A stretch of 64,000 nucleotides of DNA from Anaeromassilibacillus sp. An200 (GTDB lineage Bacteria > Bacillota > Clostridia > Oscillospirales > Acutalibacteraceae), in NCBI RefSeq assembly GCF_002160025.1, contig NZ_NFJU01000009.1, forward strand, positions 54,543-118,542. The letters are read 5' to 3'. How positions within the stretch are numbered: position 1 is the first letter of the stretch; each line of letters starts with the position of its first letter. Below the pieces are notes generated by a model. That model was not told the DNA's origin, made no database searches, and saw only the letters and a program-made list of their open reading frames with translations. The translations under genes were made by a program, and so were the position numbers. Shown in pieces: positions 8,247 through 17,418 of the stretch.

Positions 8247-8726
8247 TTATGCGCGCTGCTCCGTACCGCGAAGCTCTTTCAGCAGCGCTGGGATTTGTTC
8301 CGGGGAAACGTGTGGGATGAGAGTGCCATCGATCCGCAGGTTCGGTGCGGTGCCGCAGCTTTTGAGACAAATCTGCGTCTTGAGCAGAATGCTTCCATCC
8401 TGTGAAATGCCTTCATTTTCCACTCCGAGTTCGCGCCGCAGCGCTTCCAGCACAGCTCCGCCCTGCTTGCCAAGACAGCAGCGGCCGGTGCAGGCTGTGA
8501 TAACGTGCCGGTATGCGGCTTCCCGCAGGCTTGGATAGCGCCGGACCAGCCCGGCGATCAGGCTTTGCGGCACACCGCAGGCGGCAGCGGCTTCGTGCTG
8601 GACGTCAGGGGGAACACAGCCGCAGACCTCCTGAATTTCACGCAGAAGTTCCACAAGGACGGTCTGATCCGTTTTATCGCGCCGTCCGGCATAATATTCC
8701 AGAATTTCCTGAATGGATTCCTGCAT
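8247..8726 (-). CDS. NuoE-like [2Fe-2S] thioredoxin-fold ferredoxin
   Basis: A 159-residue protein of the NADH dehydrogenase 24-kDa subunit family (NuoE/HydA-type electron-transfer partner). All four cluster cysteines are present: a C-x4-C (CTGRCC) and a C-x3-C (CLKSC) in their usual contexts (ITACTGRCC and ICLKSCGTAPN). The N-terminal helical half (EILEYY ... LLREIQEVCG) is also typical. There is no NuoF/HydB partner beside it. The ATG at 8726 has GGGAGGG upstream. It is the first gene of the serine dehydratase cluster, with its own promoter at 8776-8804. Confidence 0.85.
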   Translation of the reverse strand: MQESIQEILEYYAGRRDKTDQTVLVELLREIQEVCGCVPPDVQHEAAAACGVPQSLIAGLVRRYPSLREAAYRHVITACTGRCCLGKQGGAVLEALRRELGVENEGISQDGSILLKTQICLKSCGTAPNLRIDGTLIPHVSPEQIPALLKELRGTEQRA

Positions 8727-8775
8727 GCTATCCCTCCCTTTCTTTATGGAAAAAGTGTTCCCGGATCTCCTTTTC

Positions 8776-8804
8776 ATGATACCGGGATCGTGGGGAAAAG
8801 GCAA
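8776..8804 (-). promoter_or_regulatory. Promoter of the NuoE-serine dehydratase operon
   Basis: On the minus strand, TTGCCT (8799-8804) and TATCAT (8776-8781) are separated by 17 bases, about 50 bases upstream of the NuoE-like start. It sits directly beyond the V-ATPase terminator, as expected for an independent unit. Confidence 0.55.
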
Positions 8805-8828
8805 GGAAAATCTCCGGAAGAGCAGAGA

Positions 8829-8866
8829 AAAAAGCAGAGAAACGCCGCGGCGTTTCTCTGCTTTTT
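8829..8866 (-). terminator. Terminator of the V-type ATPase operon
   Basis: A perfect palindrome with 19-base arms around CCGCGG lies 21 bases past the ntpD stop codon. The A-rich left flank gives a T-run on the minus strand. Confidence 0.88.
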
Positions 8867-8887
8867 GTGTGCCGCATCGGCGCGGCT

Positions 8888-9517
8888 TTATGCGTTCTTC
8901 TGGCTTTTGGCCGTTTTCTGGCTTTTGATGACCTTCAGGCGGGAGAACTCCTCGCGATCCTTTTCCTCCAAAGCGTCGGTGATAAATTTCACCGTCTCCT
9001 CAAAGCGCGGGATCATAATGTTTTTCAGTGCATTTGCCCGCTTCTGCGTCTTTTTGATCGCGTCCGCCAGGCGGTACACGCTGTTTTCCACCTCGGCCAG
9101 CTCAGCCGTCAGCCGCTTGACCTCGTTGAAGCGTTCGTAGGCGCGGTCCATCATCGAGTTGGTGCTGGACAGGCCGTAGGGGATGGGATCGTTGTGTTCC
9201 GTGAGGGAAACCATGGGGATCTCCACGCCCATGACGCTGCGGAAGGCGACGTTCAGACCATTTTCCACCGGTACCGTGCGCGAGACTTCGTAGCAGATGC
9301 CCGAGGCAATGTTGGCCATCTGAAGAGCCTTGTAAGCCTGCGCGTAGGTTGTGTCAATCTTATCCTGTATACTGGCGGCGCGGTCGATCAGGGCCATCAT
9401 CTCGCGGATCAGGATATTGCGCTTCCGATCCAGAAGCTCAAAGCCTGTGCGCGACAGTTCAAGCGATTTCTTCGTCGCCAGAAGGTTGCCTTTTGTGGGG
9501 ACCGTCTGGACCGCCAT
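8888..9517 (-). CDS. ntpD: V-type ATPase subunit D
   Basis: A 209-residue subunit D of the V/A-type rotary ATPase, the coiled-coil central shaft that transmits rotation from the A3B3 head to the membrane ring. The family N terminus is clear (VPTKGNLLATKKSLELSRTGFELLDRKRNILIREM would be its beginning; the diagnostic part is PTKGNL at about 6-11 and LLDRKR). Long amphipathic helices occupy both ends, and the tail is basic. It starts three bases after the ntpB stop codon (TAAGCC then ATG) behind AAGGAGG. Last gene of the operon. Confidence 0.93.
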   Translation of the reverse strand: MAVQTVPTKGNLLATKKSLELSRTGFELLDRKRNILIREMMALIDRAASIQDKIDTTYAQAYKALQMANIASGICYEVSRTVPVENGLNVAFRSVMGVEIPMVSLTEHNDPIPYGLSSTNSMMDRAYERFNEVKRLTAELAEVENSVYRLADAIKKTQKRANALKNIMIPRFEETVKFITDALEEKDREEFSRLKVIKSQKTAKSQKNA

Positions 9518-9520
9518 GGC

Positions 9521-10909
9521 TTACGCCTCCTTCTGTTCCGGATGGTAATACTGGTCGAGCAGTTTGTCGTCCACACGATCCAGCTCCTCGCGCGGCAGCG
9601 TGGAGAGCAGCTGCCAGCCGAGATCCAGGCTTTCCCCGATGGAACGGTTTTCGTTGGCTCCCTGGCTGACAAAATGCTGCTCAAAGAGCTTGCCGAACTC
9701 AATGTATTTCTTATCCGTGGGAGAAAGCTCCTCCTCGCCGATAACGGAAGCCAGCGAACGGGCGTCCATCACCTTCGCGTAGGAAGCAAAGAGCTGGTTG
9801 GAGAGGGCGGAGTGGTCGGCGCGGGTATAACCCTCGCCGATGCCGTCCTTCATCAGACGGGACAGGGACGGCAGGATCGAGACGGGCGGATAGGTACCGG
9901 AATTATCCAGCGTACGGTCGAGCACGATCTGTCCCTCGGTGATGTAGCCTGTCAGATCGGGTACCGGGTGCGTTACGTCGTCGTTCGGCATCGTCAGGAT
10001 CGGGATCTGCGTCACAGAGCCGCTCTTGCCGCGCACCATACCGGCGCGCTCATACAGGGAAGCCAGATCGGAATACAGGTAGCCCGGGAACCCCTTTCTG
10101 CCGGGGATCTCGCCCTTACTGGAGCTGAACTCACGCAGAGCCTCGGCGTAGGAGGTCATATCCGTCATGATGACGAGCACATGCATGCCCTGCTCGAAGG
10201 CAAGGTACTCGGCGGCGGTCAGCGCGCAGCGGGGCGTCAGGATACGCTCGATGATCGGGTCGTTCGAGAGGTTGAGGAACATGACAACCTTTTGCAGAAC
10301 GCCGGATTCGTCAAACGAACGGCGGAAATATTCGGCCACATCGTTCTTCGCGCCCATGGCGGCGAACACGATGCAGAATTTTTCCTCACCCTCGTCGCTG
10401 ATGCGTGCCTGCCGCGCGATCTGCACAGCCAGCTCATTGTGCTTCATGCCGGAGCCGGAGAAGATGGGCAGCTTCTGGCCGCGAATCAGCGTCATCAGCG
10501 TGTCGATGGTCGAAATACCGGTATTGATATAGTTTTTCGGATAGACACGGGAAACCGGGTTGATCGGGGTCCCGTTGATGTTGGCGCGCGCCACGGGGTA
10601 AATGTCGCCCAGACCGTCGATCGGCCGTCCCGCGCCGTCAAATACACGCCCGAGAAGCTCGGGGGAGAGGGCCAGCTCCATGGGGTGGCCCTTCAGGCGG
10701 GTGCGCGTGTTGTCCAGGGAGATGCCGCGCGTGCCCTCAAACACCTGGATGACCACACGGCTGCCTTCCATCTGAACCACACGGCCCTGGCGCAGCGTGC
10801 CATCCTCCAGGCGGATGTCCACGACCTCCTCAAAGGATGCGCCCTCCACATCGTCCAGAACGATCAGCGAGCCGTTGATTTCGCGCACGCCCAAATAATC
10901 GATCAGCAT
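9521..10909 (-). CDS. ntpB: V-type ATPase subunit B
   Basis: A 462-residue nucleotide-binding but non-catalytic subunit of the A3B3 head. It has the beta-barrel N terminus, the central fold with [14 protein letters not shown] replacing a Walker A loop, the signature [15 protein letters not shown] and the arginine-finger region TGYITEGQI. Length is normal for the family. GCAAGGAGG precedes the ATG, 22 bases downstream of ntpA. Paired with NtpA it forms the cytoplasmic ATPase head. Confidence 0.95.
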   Translation of the reverse strand: MLIDYLGVREINGSLIVLDDVEGASFEEVVDIRLEDGTLRQGRVVQMEGSRVVIQVFEGTRGISLDNTRTRLKGHPMELALSPELLGRVFDGAGRPIDGLGDIYPVARANINGTPINPVSRVYPKNYINTGISTIDTLMTLIRGQKLPIFSGSGMKHNELAVQIARQARISDEGEEKFCIVFAAMGAKNDVAEYFRRSFDESGVLQKVVMFLNLSNDPIIERILTPRCALTAAEYLAFEQGMHVLVIMTDMTSYAEALREFSSSKGEIPGRKGFPGYLYSDLASLYERAGMVRGKSGSVTQIPILTMPNDDVTHPVPDLTGYITEGQIVLDRTLDNSGTYPPVSILPSLSRLMKDGIGEGYTRADHSALSNQLFASYAKVMDARSLASVIGEEELSPTDKKYIEFGKLFEQHFVSQGANENRSIGESLDLGWQLLSTLPREELDRVDDKLLDQYYHPEQKEA

Positions 10910-10931
10910 TGTTAATCGCCTCCTTGCCGCG

Positions 10932-12692
10932 TTACGACGTTACCAGTTCGGCCAGCAGCTTGTCAATCTCGGCGACATATTCGTCGAAGAGATCCAGCCG
11001 GTCGTTGGGGATGTCGTACTTCATCTTGACCAGCTTGTCAAACAGACCCGTCTCAAGAATATTCGAGATCGGAACGCTGGCAGAGACAAGCTGCCGGGCC
11101 TTGCGGTACAGATGAAGGATGACGCGCATCATCTGCTTCTGCTTTTCCATCGGCACAAAGGTATCGTCCTTGTGGAAAGCGTTCTGCTGGAGGAAGCCGA
11201 CGCGGATGACGCGGGCCGTCTCGATGACAAGCTTCTGATCGTCCGGCAGGACGTCCGAGCCAATCAGCTTGACAATCTCCATCAGCTGGTTTTCTTCCTG
11301 AAGCAGACGGTTGATACGGCGGCGGTACTTCACGAAATCCTCTCCGAGGTTCTCGGTGTACCACGGATCCAGGTCAAGGAAATATTCGCTGTAGCTCTGG
11401 GTCCAGTTGATGGCGGGATAATGGCGGGCGTATGCCAGCGCCTTGTCCAGCGCCCAGAAGCAGCGGGTGAAGCGCTTGGTGTTCTGCGTGACAGGCTCGG
11501 AGAAGTCGGAGCCCTGCGGGGACACGGCGCCGATGATGGTAACGGAGCCGTCGGAGCCGTTGAGGTTGACGCTCATGCCGGCGCGCTCGTAGAACTCGGA
11601 AAGGCGGCTCGGCAGGTAGGCCGGGAAGCCTTCCTCGGCGGGCATCTCCTCCAGACGGCCGGAGATCTCACGCAGAGCTTCCGCCCAGCGGGAAGTGGAG
11701 TCCGCCATGATGGCAACATGGTAGCCCATATCGCGGTAGTATTCTGCCAGTGTAATGCCGGTGTAGATGGACGCCTCACGGGCGGCCACAGGCATGTTGC
11801 TTGTGTTGGCAATCAAAACGGTACGGTCCGTCATCGGACGGCCGGACTTCGGGTCGATCAGTTCGGAAAACTCGTCGAGCACCTGGCTCATCTCGTTGCC
11901 GCGTTCGCCGCAGCCGACGTAGATAATAATGTCAGCGTCGCACCATTTGGCGAGCTGGTGCTGGGTCATGGTTTTGCCCGTTCCGAAACCGCCGGGGATG
12001 GCGGCGGTGCCGCCCTTGGCGATGGGGAAGAGGGTGTCGATAACACGCTGGCCGGTGATGAGCGGCAGCGTCGTCTGCAAGCGCTGTTCCACCGGGCGGG
12101 GGGTGCGGATCGGCCAGTGCTGGCACAGCGTCAGTTCATGGAGCGCGCCCTTTTTGTCGCGCAGGACCGCCACCGTGTCGTTGACCTTGTATTTGCCGTT
12201 CGGCTGAACGGATTCAATCACACCGCTCAGAAGCGGGGGAATCATGCAGCGGTGCTCAATGATGGGAGTCTCCGGGCAAACGGCGTAAATGTCGCCGCCT
12301 TTGACCTCGTCGCCCTTTTTGATGCGAAGCGTCACGTCCCATTCGCGTTCTTCATTGAGAGCGGAGACGCTGCTGCCGCGCGAGATAAACGCGCCGCTTT
12401 GCTCCTCGATCGCCTTGAGCGGGCGCTCGATACCGTCAAAAATATTGTCCAGGATGCCGGGGCCCAGCGTGACGTTCATGGGGCTTCCGGTTCCGACCAC
12501 GGGCTCGCCGGGGCGCAGGCCCGTCGTTTCCTCATACACCTGGATGGTGGTCAGCTCGCTTGTGATGCCGATGACCTCGCCCACCAGGCGCTCATTTCCC
12601 ACGTAGACCATTTCCATCATAGAAAAGCTGTGGGACTCCTTTACGGTAACGACAGGGCCGTTAATCCCGTAAATTACGTTCATATCGTTCAT
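10932..12692 (-). CDS. ntpA: V-type ATPase catalytic subunit A
   Basis: A 586-residue catalytic subunit. The Walker A loop GGFGTGKT is at residues 234-241, preceded by the non-homologous insert typical of A subunits (about 115-185), and the GCGERGNE catalytic-glutamate motif follows. The conserved [12 protein letters not shown] and SGDEPE-equivalent regions are present. A second in-frame ATG three codons in (MNVIYG) could equally be the start; AGGAAGG lies 14 bases upstream of the first. The enzyme couples ATP synthesis or hydrolysis to ion movement across the cell membrane. Confidence 0.95.
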   Translation of the reverse strand: MNDMNVIYGINGPVVTVKESHSFSMMEMVYVGNERLVGEVIGITSELTTIQVYEETTGLRPGEPVVGTGSPMNVTLGPGILDNIFDGIERPLKAIEEQSGAFISRGSSVSALNEEREWDVTLRIKKGDEVKGGDIYAVCPETPIIEHRCMIPPLLSGVIESVQPNGKYKVNDTVAVLRDKKGALHELTLCQHWPIRTPRPVEQRLQTTLPLITGQRVIDTLFPIAKGGTAAIPGGFGTGKTMTQHQLAKWCDADIIIYVGCGERGNEMSQVLDEFSELIDPKSGRPMTDRTVLIANTSNMPVAAREASIYTGITLAEYYRDMGYHVAIMADSTSRWAEALREISGRLEEMPAEEGFPAYLPSRLSEFYERAGMSVNLNGSDGSVTIIGAVSPQGSDFSEPVTQNTKRFTRCFWALDKALAYARHYPAINWTQSYSEYFLDLDPWYTENLGEDFVKYRRRINRLLQEENQLMEIVKLIGSDVLPDDQKLVIETARVIRVGFLQQNAFHKDDTFVPMEKQKQMMRVILHLYRKARQLVSASVPISNILETGLFDKLVKMKYDIPNDRLDLFDEYVAEIDKLLAELVTS

Positions 12693-12722
12693 TCGGATAT
12701 CATCGCCTTCCTGAAAGGACTT

Positions 12723-12740
12723 CCCGGGAAGCGTCCCGGG
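12723..12740 (-). other. Small GC-rich hairpin between ntpE and ntpA
   Basis: Two CCCGGG blocks (12723-12728 and 12735-12740) can form a 6-base-pair stem in the 91-base gap between ntpE and ntpA. No T-run follows, so it is not a terminator; an RNA processing or stability role is possible. Confidence 0.35.
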
Positions 12741-12783
12741 CGCGGCGGGGAAGCCTCAATCCCCTCCGGACTTGCCGGCGGGC

Positions 12784-13401
12784 TCAGCCCACCGAGAGAT
12801 GGGAGATCTCTTCAAACCATTCCCGCTGGTTTTCCAGCAGAGCGTCAAGCGTGGAGTCAAGCTCCAGATGCAGCGCGGCACTCTCTGCGCGCAGTCCGCC
12901 GAGGGTAATGGAATCGTCCTCGGTGAAGCTGCACGGTGCGCCGAATGCCTTCTGGATCGCCGGCTGGAACGCTTTGTCCGCGGCGCGCAGATAGAACACA
13001 ATGTCCTCCGGCAGCTTGGCTCCGGCTGCGCGGCTGTCAAACGCTTTGCGAGCCTCGTCCGCGAAATGCTCCAACAGCTTGGGATAATGTTCGCTCTTTG
13101 TTTCCTCTCTGAGAATGGCGGAGGCTTTGTTGAAAACCTCCTGTGTGATGCGGTTGCGCTTTTCAAGGAGCGCGCGCCGTCCGGCCATCTCCCTCTGAGC
13201 CATTTCCCTGGAAATCCGGCCGCGCATGTCGGCCATTTCCTTTTGGATCAGGTGGTAGGACTCGACGAGAACCTCGTCCTCCGCCTCCTGCAGTTCTTTC
13301 TTTTTGAAATCCGCCACTTCCTCCTCGATCTTCTGGCGCTGTTCGAGCGCGTAATGATTGATCGCCTGATGGAACTTGGCGAGTTTTTCTTCATTGGCCA
13401 T
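12784..13401 (-). CDS. ntpE: V-type ATPase subunit E
   Basis: A 205-residue peripheral stalk subunit: a long charged N-terminal helix (about 1-90, rich in E, K, R, Q and A, including EQRQKIEEEVADFKKKEL) followed by a small C-terminal globular domain that would bind the top of the A3B3 head. This pattern, the length and the position in the operon identify it as subunit E; primary-sequence conservation in this family is low. GGGAGGG precedes the ATG. Confidence 0.88.
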   Translation of the reverse strand: MANEEKLAKFHQAINHYALEQRQKIEEEVADFKKKELQEAEDEVLVESYHLIQKEMADMRGRISREMAQREMAGRRALLEKRNRITQEVFNKASAILREETKSEHYPKLLEHFADEARKAFDSRAAGAKLPEDIVFYLRAADKAFQPAIQKAFGAPCSFTEDDSITLGGLRAESAALHLELDSTLDALLENQREWFEEISHLSVG

Positions 13402-13440
13402 GTGGGAAACCCTCCCGTCTCCGCCGTGCGCGGCGGCTAC

Positions 13441-13749
13441 TTAAATTTTTACTCCGATTGCCTCTCGCACATAGCGGGTAATGGAGTCCTTGGTGCGCCC
13501 GTTGCCGTGGCGATCCGGGATCTCCACGATGAGGGGGCGCTTCTGGTTCAGCTTCAAGTCGTAAACCAGATCGGGGCAAAGCTGGAGGAGGGTTTCCGTG
13601 ATCAGGACCACAGCCACATCCTCCATCGCCATGGCGCTGCGAAGCGCGTGTTCAACTTCTTCGCGTTCATGCACCACAACCCCTTCGATCCCGGCAAGGC
13701 GCATGCCGACCTGGGCGTCCACGTTATCGCTGATGAGGTAAAATCGCAT
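13441..13749 (-). CDS. ntpG: V-type ATPase subunit F
   Basis: A 102-residue subunit F (NtpG in the Enterococcus hirae naming), a Rossmann-like protein that binds subunit D in the central shaft and modulates ATPase activity. The start MRFYLISD and the VVLITE and PLIVEIPD strands are characteristic. It lies between the ntpK and ntpE genes, 66 bases after ntpK. Shine-Dalgarno is weak (AGGTG). Confidence 0.9.
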   Translation of the reverse strand: MRFYLISDNVDAQVGMRLAGIEGVVVHEREEVEHALRSAMAMEDVAVVLITETLLQLCPDLVYDLKLNQKRPLIVEIPDRHGNGRTKDSITRYVREAIGVKI

Positions 13750-13815
13750 CGGCGCACCTGCTTTCCTGTAAATAATTAAGATTCTTAAAGGTTGGATTCA
13801 AGCTGAGACTCAGGC

Positions 13816-14268
13816 TCAGCACTTCATCCAAATCAGGATAGCGATCAAGAGGCCGTACAGGGCGATACCTTCGCCAAGAGCCACGAAAATCATCGCTTTA
13901 CCAAAGGCCTTGGGATCCTCACTCGTCGCGCCGATAGCGGCGGGAGCAGCGGAAGCAACAGCGATACCGCCGCCAACGCCGGCAATACCAACGGCCAGAG
14001 CCGCCGCAACAAGACCCAGACCGTTCACAGTGCCGGTGTCGGCCGCAGTCTCCTGTGTCTCAGCGGTGGTGGCGGTGGGCTCGACATCACCTGCCGCGAA
14101 GGAATTCGCGGCAGGCAGGGCGAAGGAGAGTGCGCACACGGCGAGGAAGCTCAGAAGCTGGAGCGCAAAAGCGCGGCTCTTCTTGGTGCCGCGGCGGACG
14201 GAACGAACCGCCAGAACGGCGGAAGCAATCAGAAATACGGTCGGAATGGCAAGAAACAGAGCAGTCAT
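13816..14268 (-). CDS. ntpK: V-type ATPase proteolipid subunit K (c-ring) with extra N-terminal helices
   Basis: A 150-residue membrane protein. The C-terminal part (about 82-150) is a single c-type hairpin with glycine-rich first helix and ion-binding Glu133 in ALGEGIALYG. In front of it lie two more hydrophobic segments (about 2-22 and 34-58) joined by a basic loop (RSVRRGTKK) and followed by a T/E/A-rich linker; the second ends in ANSFAAG, which resembles a signal-peptide cleavage site. The residues that mark Na+ ligands in c-rings (Gln in VGQG and Ser after the Glu) are Gly100 and Gly134 here, which favours protons. GGAGG precedes the start. Ion specificity is an inference. Confidence 0.9.
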   Translation of the reverse strand: MTALFLAIPTVFLIASAVLAVRSVRRGTKKSRAFALQLLSFLAVCALSFALPAANSFAAGDVEPTATTAETQETAADTGTVNGLGLVAAALAVGIAGVGGGIAVASAAPAAIGATSEDPKAFGKAMIFVALGEGIALYGLLIAILIWMKC

Positions 14269-14305
14269 GTTGTGATACCTCCAAACAATGCAGTATTAGT
14301 GGATA

Positions 14306-14366
14306 GCGGCAAACGCCGCCGGTATATGGGGAGCTTTTTGAGGAAAGGGCCCTTTTCCCAAAAAGC
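14306..14366 (-). other. Intercistronic hairpins between ntpI and ntpK
   Basis: A long imperfect stem (GCTTTTTG at 14333-14340 with CAAAAAGC at 14359-14366, extended inward to GGGCCC) and a second hairpin (GCGGC 14306-14310, GCCGC 14315-14319) fill the gap ahead of ntpK on the minus-strand transcript. Neither is followed by a T-run, so they are not terminators. Such structures could protect the ntpK message, whose product is needed in many copies per complex. Confidence 0.5.
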
Positions 14367-14369
14367 AGC

Positions 14370-16316
14370 TCAACGCTTTTGTCCAACGACAATCGGACGG
14401 AACGGACGGCCGCCGCCTTCGAAGAAGCGGCTGAACATCTCGTAGAATTCGAGACGCATCACCTGGATGCCGACCAGAAGGCCCTCCATGCCCATCACCA
14501 CGATGTTGCCGAGGACAACGATCAGCAGGTAGCCGATTCCTCCCGACATGTCCGCCAGGGTGAACACCATCGTCATCATTCCGGCGTGAACCAGAACAAA
14601 CGCGCCGACGCGCAGGAAGGAGATGGTGTTGCTGGCGTAGCCAAGCAGGACTTCAAAGAGCTCAAAGAAATTCTCGGTGATATATCCGCCCCAGCTTTCC
14701 GGCTTCCAGTTGGGCCGGTGCTCCACCAGGCCGCCAAGTACTCCGGCGAACATGATGACGAGCAGCGGAAGGATAATCAGCAGGGCCACATAGAGCGGCG
14801 TGACAATCTGCCAGCCGAAGGCAAGCTGTCCGCCGAAACCGGCGACGATGCTGCCGTAAAAGACAAAGCCCGCGATGCCGTTCGGGCCGAACAGCGCGCT
14901 TTCATACCGCCTGCGCCGCAGGGAGCAGATGATATTGATGGCAATCGCTGTCAGAACCAATACAATGCCGATGCATACGGCGGCAAGAATAATCATGATG
15001 GTTGTGTCCGATTCCATAACTTCCACCGGCTTTTCCGAAAGGCCGAACAAAGCCTTGTACATGGGATCGAGCACATGCTCGTAACCAAAAACAGAGCCAT
15101 ATACCAGCCCGAAGAAGGCGGAGGAGAAGCCGCAGGGGATAAGGGCTTTGCCCAGCGCCATGCGCTTGAAGCGCCACATCAGCGCGCCCACAAGCGACAC
15201 GCACAGGCCCTGGCCGACGTCTCCGAACATGATGCCGAACAGCAGCACATAGGTGATGGCGACAAACGGCGTGGGATCCAGTTCATCGTATTGCGGCAGG
15301 CCGAACATATCCACAAAGAACTCGAAGGGCCGAATCAGCTTCTTATTTTTGAGCTGCACGGGCGGAGAATGTTCCAGTTCGTTTTCCGCCTTGTCCAGCG
15401 TGTAGTCAACGCTGGTCAGTTTGTCCAGCTCCCGGCAGAAGCTTTCCTCCTTTTCGGCGGGAATCCAGCCGGTGAGGATAAAGTTATCATGATACCGCGC
15501 CGCATAGTGGCGGATGGAGAAATAAACGGATTGCTGGTTGAGGTAGGAGTATACCTTCTGGGCCTCCTTGCGCTCTTTTTTCCAGAGTGCGCCAATTTTT
15601 GCGTCTACCGCCTTGATTCGTTCGATCTCCTTCGCGCGTTCCTCGCGCAGGGCCTCCACAACGTGTTCCGGCGTGCTGTGCAGCTCGGCCAGACGCACGC
15701 GCTCAAAGTAGAGACTGGAGAAAATGCGGTCCACCTCGCTGACCATCTCAATCGGGGAGAAATAAACGCCCCAGTATTGAATGTCGTCCGAGGTGCAGGG
15801 GAAGAAGATCACATAAGGGTTCTGATGGTAATGGTTCAGCTTTTCATAGCTGTCCTTCGGCAGGCGGCCGAACCGTACCTTAATATAGCGGCATTCCCGG
15901 ATGGAGTCCAGATCAAGATCCAGCCCTGTAAAATGGCTGGCCTCCTCCATCTCCCGTGTGCAGGACTGGATTCGGGCCTGCGCGTCGTTTCGCTCCTCTT
16001 GTAAATGCTGGAATTGTTCAGCCAGGGAAGAAACATATTCCTCAAGCTCATCCCGGTCATAGCTGACGTTGTCCAGCGCTTCGTTCGGCAGCAGCTCCAG
16101 CCGTATGCGGGAGCCGTTGAACGCGTCACAGAGACGCTGTAAGGGTTCCGCATACGGGTTTTCCTCCGTAATGGGGGAGAATTTCGCGGTGTCTGAGTAA
16201 AAGGAAAGTGAGTTGTCGGGATGGAAGCATGCGGATCGTCCGCACACAGCGGTCACGCTGTCAAGCTCCGTCATCCGCCCGATCATACTCACAACCTTAA
16301 TTTTGAGGACGGCCAA
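14370..16316 (-). CDS. ntpI: V-type ATPase subunit I (a subunit)
   Basis: A 648-residue stator subunit. The N-terminal half is cytoplasmic and coiled-coil rich (about 90-130 and 210-270); the C-terminal half has about seven to eight membrane helices with the family motifs YDELDPTPFVAITY, FGIMFGDVGQG and the late SFLRVGAFVLVHAG. It forms the ion half-channels beside the K ring. The TTG at 16316 is preferred: GGAGG is seven bases upstream. An upstream in-frame TTG at 16334 would overlap the ntpC stop and lacks a ribosome site. Confidence 0.93.
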   Translation of the reverse strand: MAVLKIKVVSMIGRMTELDSVTAVCGRSACFHPDNSLSFYSDTAKFSPITEENPYAEPLQRLCDAFNGSRIRLELLPNEALDNVSYDRDELEEYVSSLAEQFQHLQEERNDAQARIQSCTREMEEASHFTGLDLDLDSIRECRYIKVRFGRLPKDSYEKLNHYHQNPYVIFFPCTSDDIQYWGVYFSPIEMVSEVDRIFSSLYFERVRLAELHSTPEHVVEALREERAKEIERIKAVDAKIGALWKKERKEAQKVYSYLNQQSVYFSIRHYAARYHDNFILTGWIPAEKEESFCRELDKLTSVDYTLDKAENELEHSPPVQLKNKKLIRPFEFFVDMFGLPQYDELDPTPFVAITYVLLFGIMFGDVGQGLCVSLVGALMWRFKRMALGKALIPCGFSSAFFGLVYGSVFGYEHVLDPMYKALFGLSEKPVEVMESDTTIMIILAAVCIGIVLVLTAIAINIICSLRRRRYESALFGPNGIAGFVFYGSIVAGFGGQLAFGWQIVTPLYVALLIILPLLVIMFAGVLGGLVEHRPNWKPESWGGYITENFFELFEVLLGYASNTISFLRVGAFVLVHAGMMTMVFTLADMSGGIGYLLIVVLGNIVVMGMEGLLVGIQVMRLEFYEMFSRFFEGGGRPFRPIVVGQKR

Positions 16317-16330
16317 ACAAACACCTCCCT

Positions 16331-17383
16331 TCAAAAATCAACCACAGTGAGCATGCTTTTGATTTCATCCGGCGCGAGCTGGTAACGGATTCCCTCAACG
16401 ATGGTGATGATGTCTCCGACCTCGATCTCCATCAGGAAAATGTAGCTCATAAGCACAACGCTCGGATGCGTGGAAAAACGGATATCCCGGCGGCAGATCC
16501 GGTACTTCGTCCGGTTCATCAGCTGTTCGACGTAGGCGTAGGAGCCCTGTGACTTGATGAACTGCATTCCGACGGGGGTTTTGCGTATAATGGAGGCAAG
16601 CTCCTCCTGGCTCTGCGCCTCCAGCAGGGCGTTCAGATGACGCTCGTGGAGCTGCCCGAAGGGCAGAAGCGCGCTGCGCACCACATCGATTCCCTCATTA
16701 TGAATAAAGCGCAGGCGGGCGATGCGCAGATAATTCTGCAAATCAATGTAGGATTCAAACATCTGGCGAAGCTGGACTGCCGTCTCGCCGCGCGTATATT
16801 TGCGGATTACCTCGAACACCTGGCCGTACAGATACGTATACAGCGCGTTCTCAATTCCCGTATAGTTGAGCGGAACGCCCGGTGCGGGACGGAAGCTTTC
16901 CAGGGCCTTGCAGTACGGTGTGTGGGAAACCGCAAGGAGAAGGTCATCGTAACTGCGGATATGCGACAGAGCCGTGAGATCCAGATGGGTATGCGCCGTG
17001 AGATAAGCGGGCATCGCGAACAGGTATTCCTCCGGTACATCGCCCTCCAGAAGAACGAGACTGTGAAGGATTTGTTCGATCTCGCCGCGCGAAATCAGGT
17101 AATTGGCGAAATGCTCGCCGATCGTGACCTCATAGCGGCACAGAGCGGAGTTGTCCTCAAACAGCTTCTGGCGCAGCCGGATTTCCAGCTGTCCGCGGTG
17201 AATGTCGCTTTCGTTGATTCCGGCGAGAATGGAGCCGTAGGAGGTCTGGTTTTTCAGATAAGAAGCAACCTCGCTCACCGTCCGGCATTCCAGCAGCTCG
17301 CGGTAATTCGCGCGCGTCAGGCGGCGTCCGTACATAGCGCGCGCCTTGGCCAGAATCACATTGGAAGAATAAGTTGGAACCAT
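16331..17383 (-). CDS. ntpC: V-type ATPase subunit C (d-type)
   Basis: A 350-residue soluble subunit that links the central shaft to the membrane ring. The N-terminal pattern (YSSNVILAKARAMYGRRLT, then LLECRTVSEVASYL) and three-fold helical organisation are typical for the C/d family of bacterial and archaeal V/A-ATPases. Length is usual. AAAGGCGG precedes the ATG, 35 bases downstream of the first gene of the operon. Confidence 0.92.
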   Translation of the reverse strand: MVPTYSSNVILAKARAMYGRRLTRANYRELLECRTVSEVASYLKNQTSYGSILAGINESDIHRGQLEIRLRQKLFEDNSALCRYEVTIGEHFANYLISRGEIEQILHSLVLLEGDVPEEYLFAMPAYLTAHTHLDLTALSHIRSYDDLLLAVSHTPYCKALESFRPAPGVPLNYTGIENALYTYLYGQVFEVIRKYTRGETAVQLRQMFESYIDLQNYLRIARLRFIHNEGIDVVRSALLPFGQLHERHLNALLEAQSQEELASIIRKTPVGMQFIKSQGSYAYVEQLMNRTKYRICRRDIRFSTHPSVVLMSYIFLMEIEVGDIITIVEGIRYQLAPDEIKSMLTVVDF

Positions 17384-17418
17384 AGCTGATACCGCCTTTC
17401 CGGGTGAATATCGGGCGC

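Noticed and set aside
8867..10915. Very long plus-strand open frame (682 codons) opposite the V-ATPase D and B genes
   Set aside because: It is antisense to two clear ATPase genes, has no ribosome-binding site and low-complexity His/Arg/Gln-rich composition typical of a frame opposite GC-rich genes.
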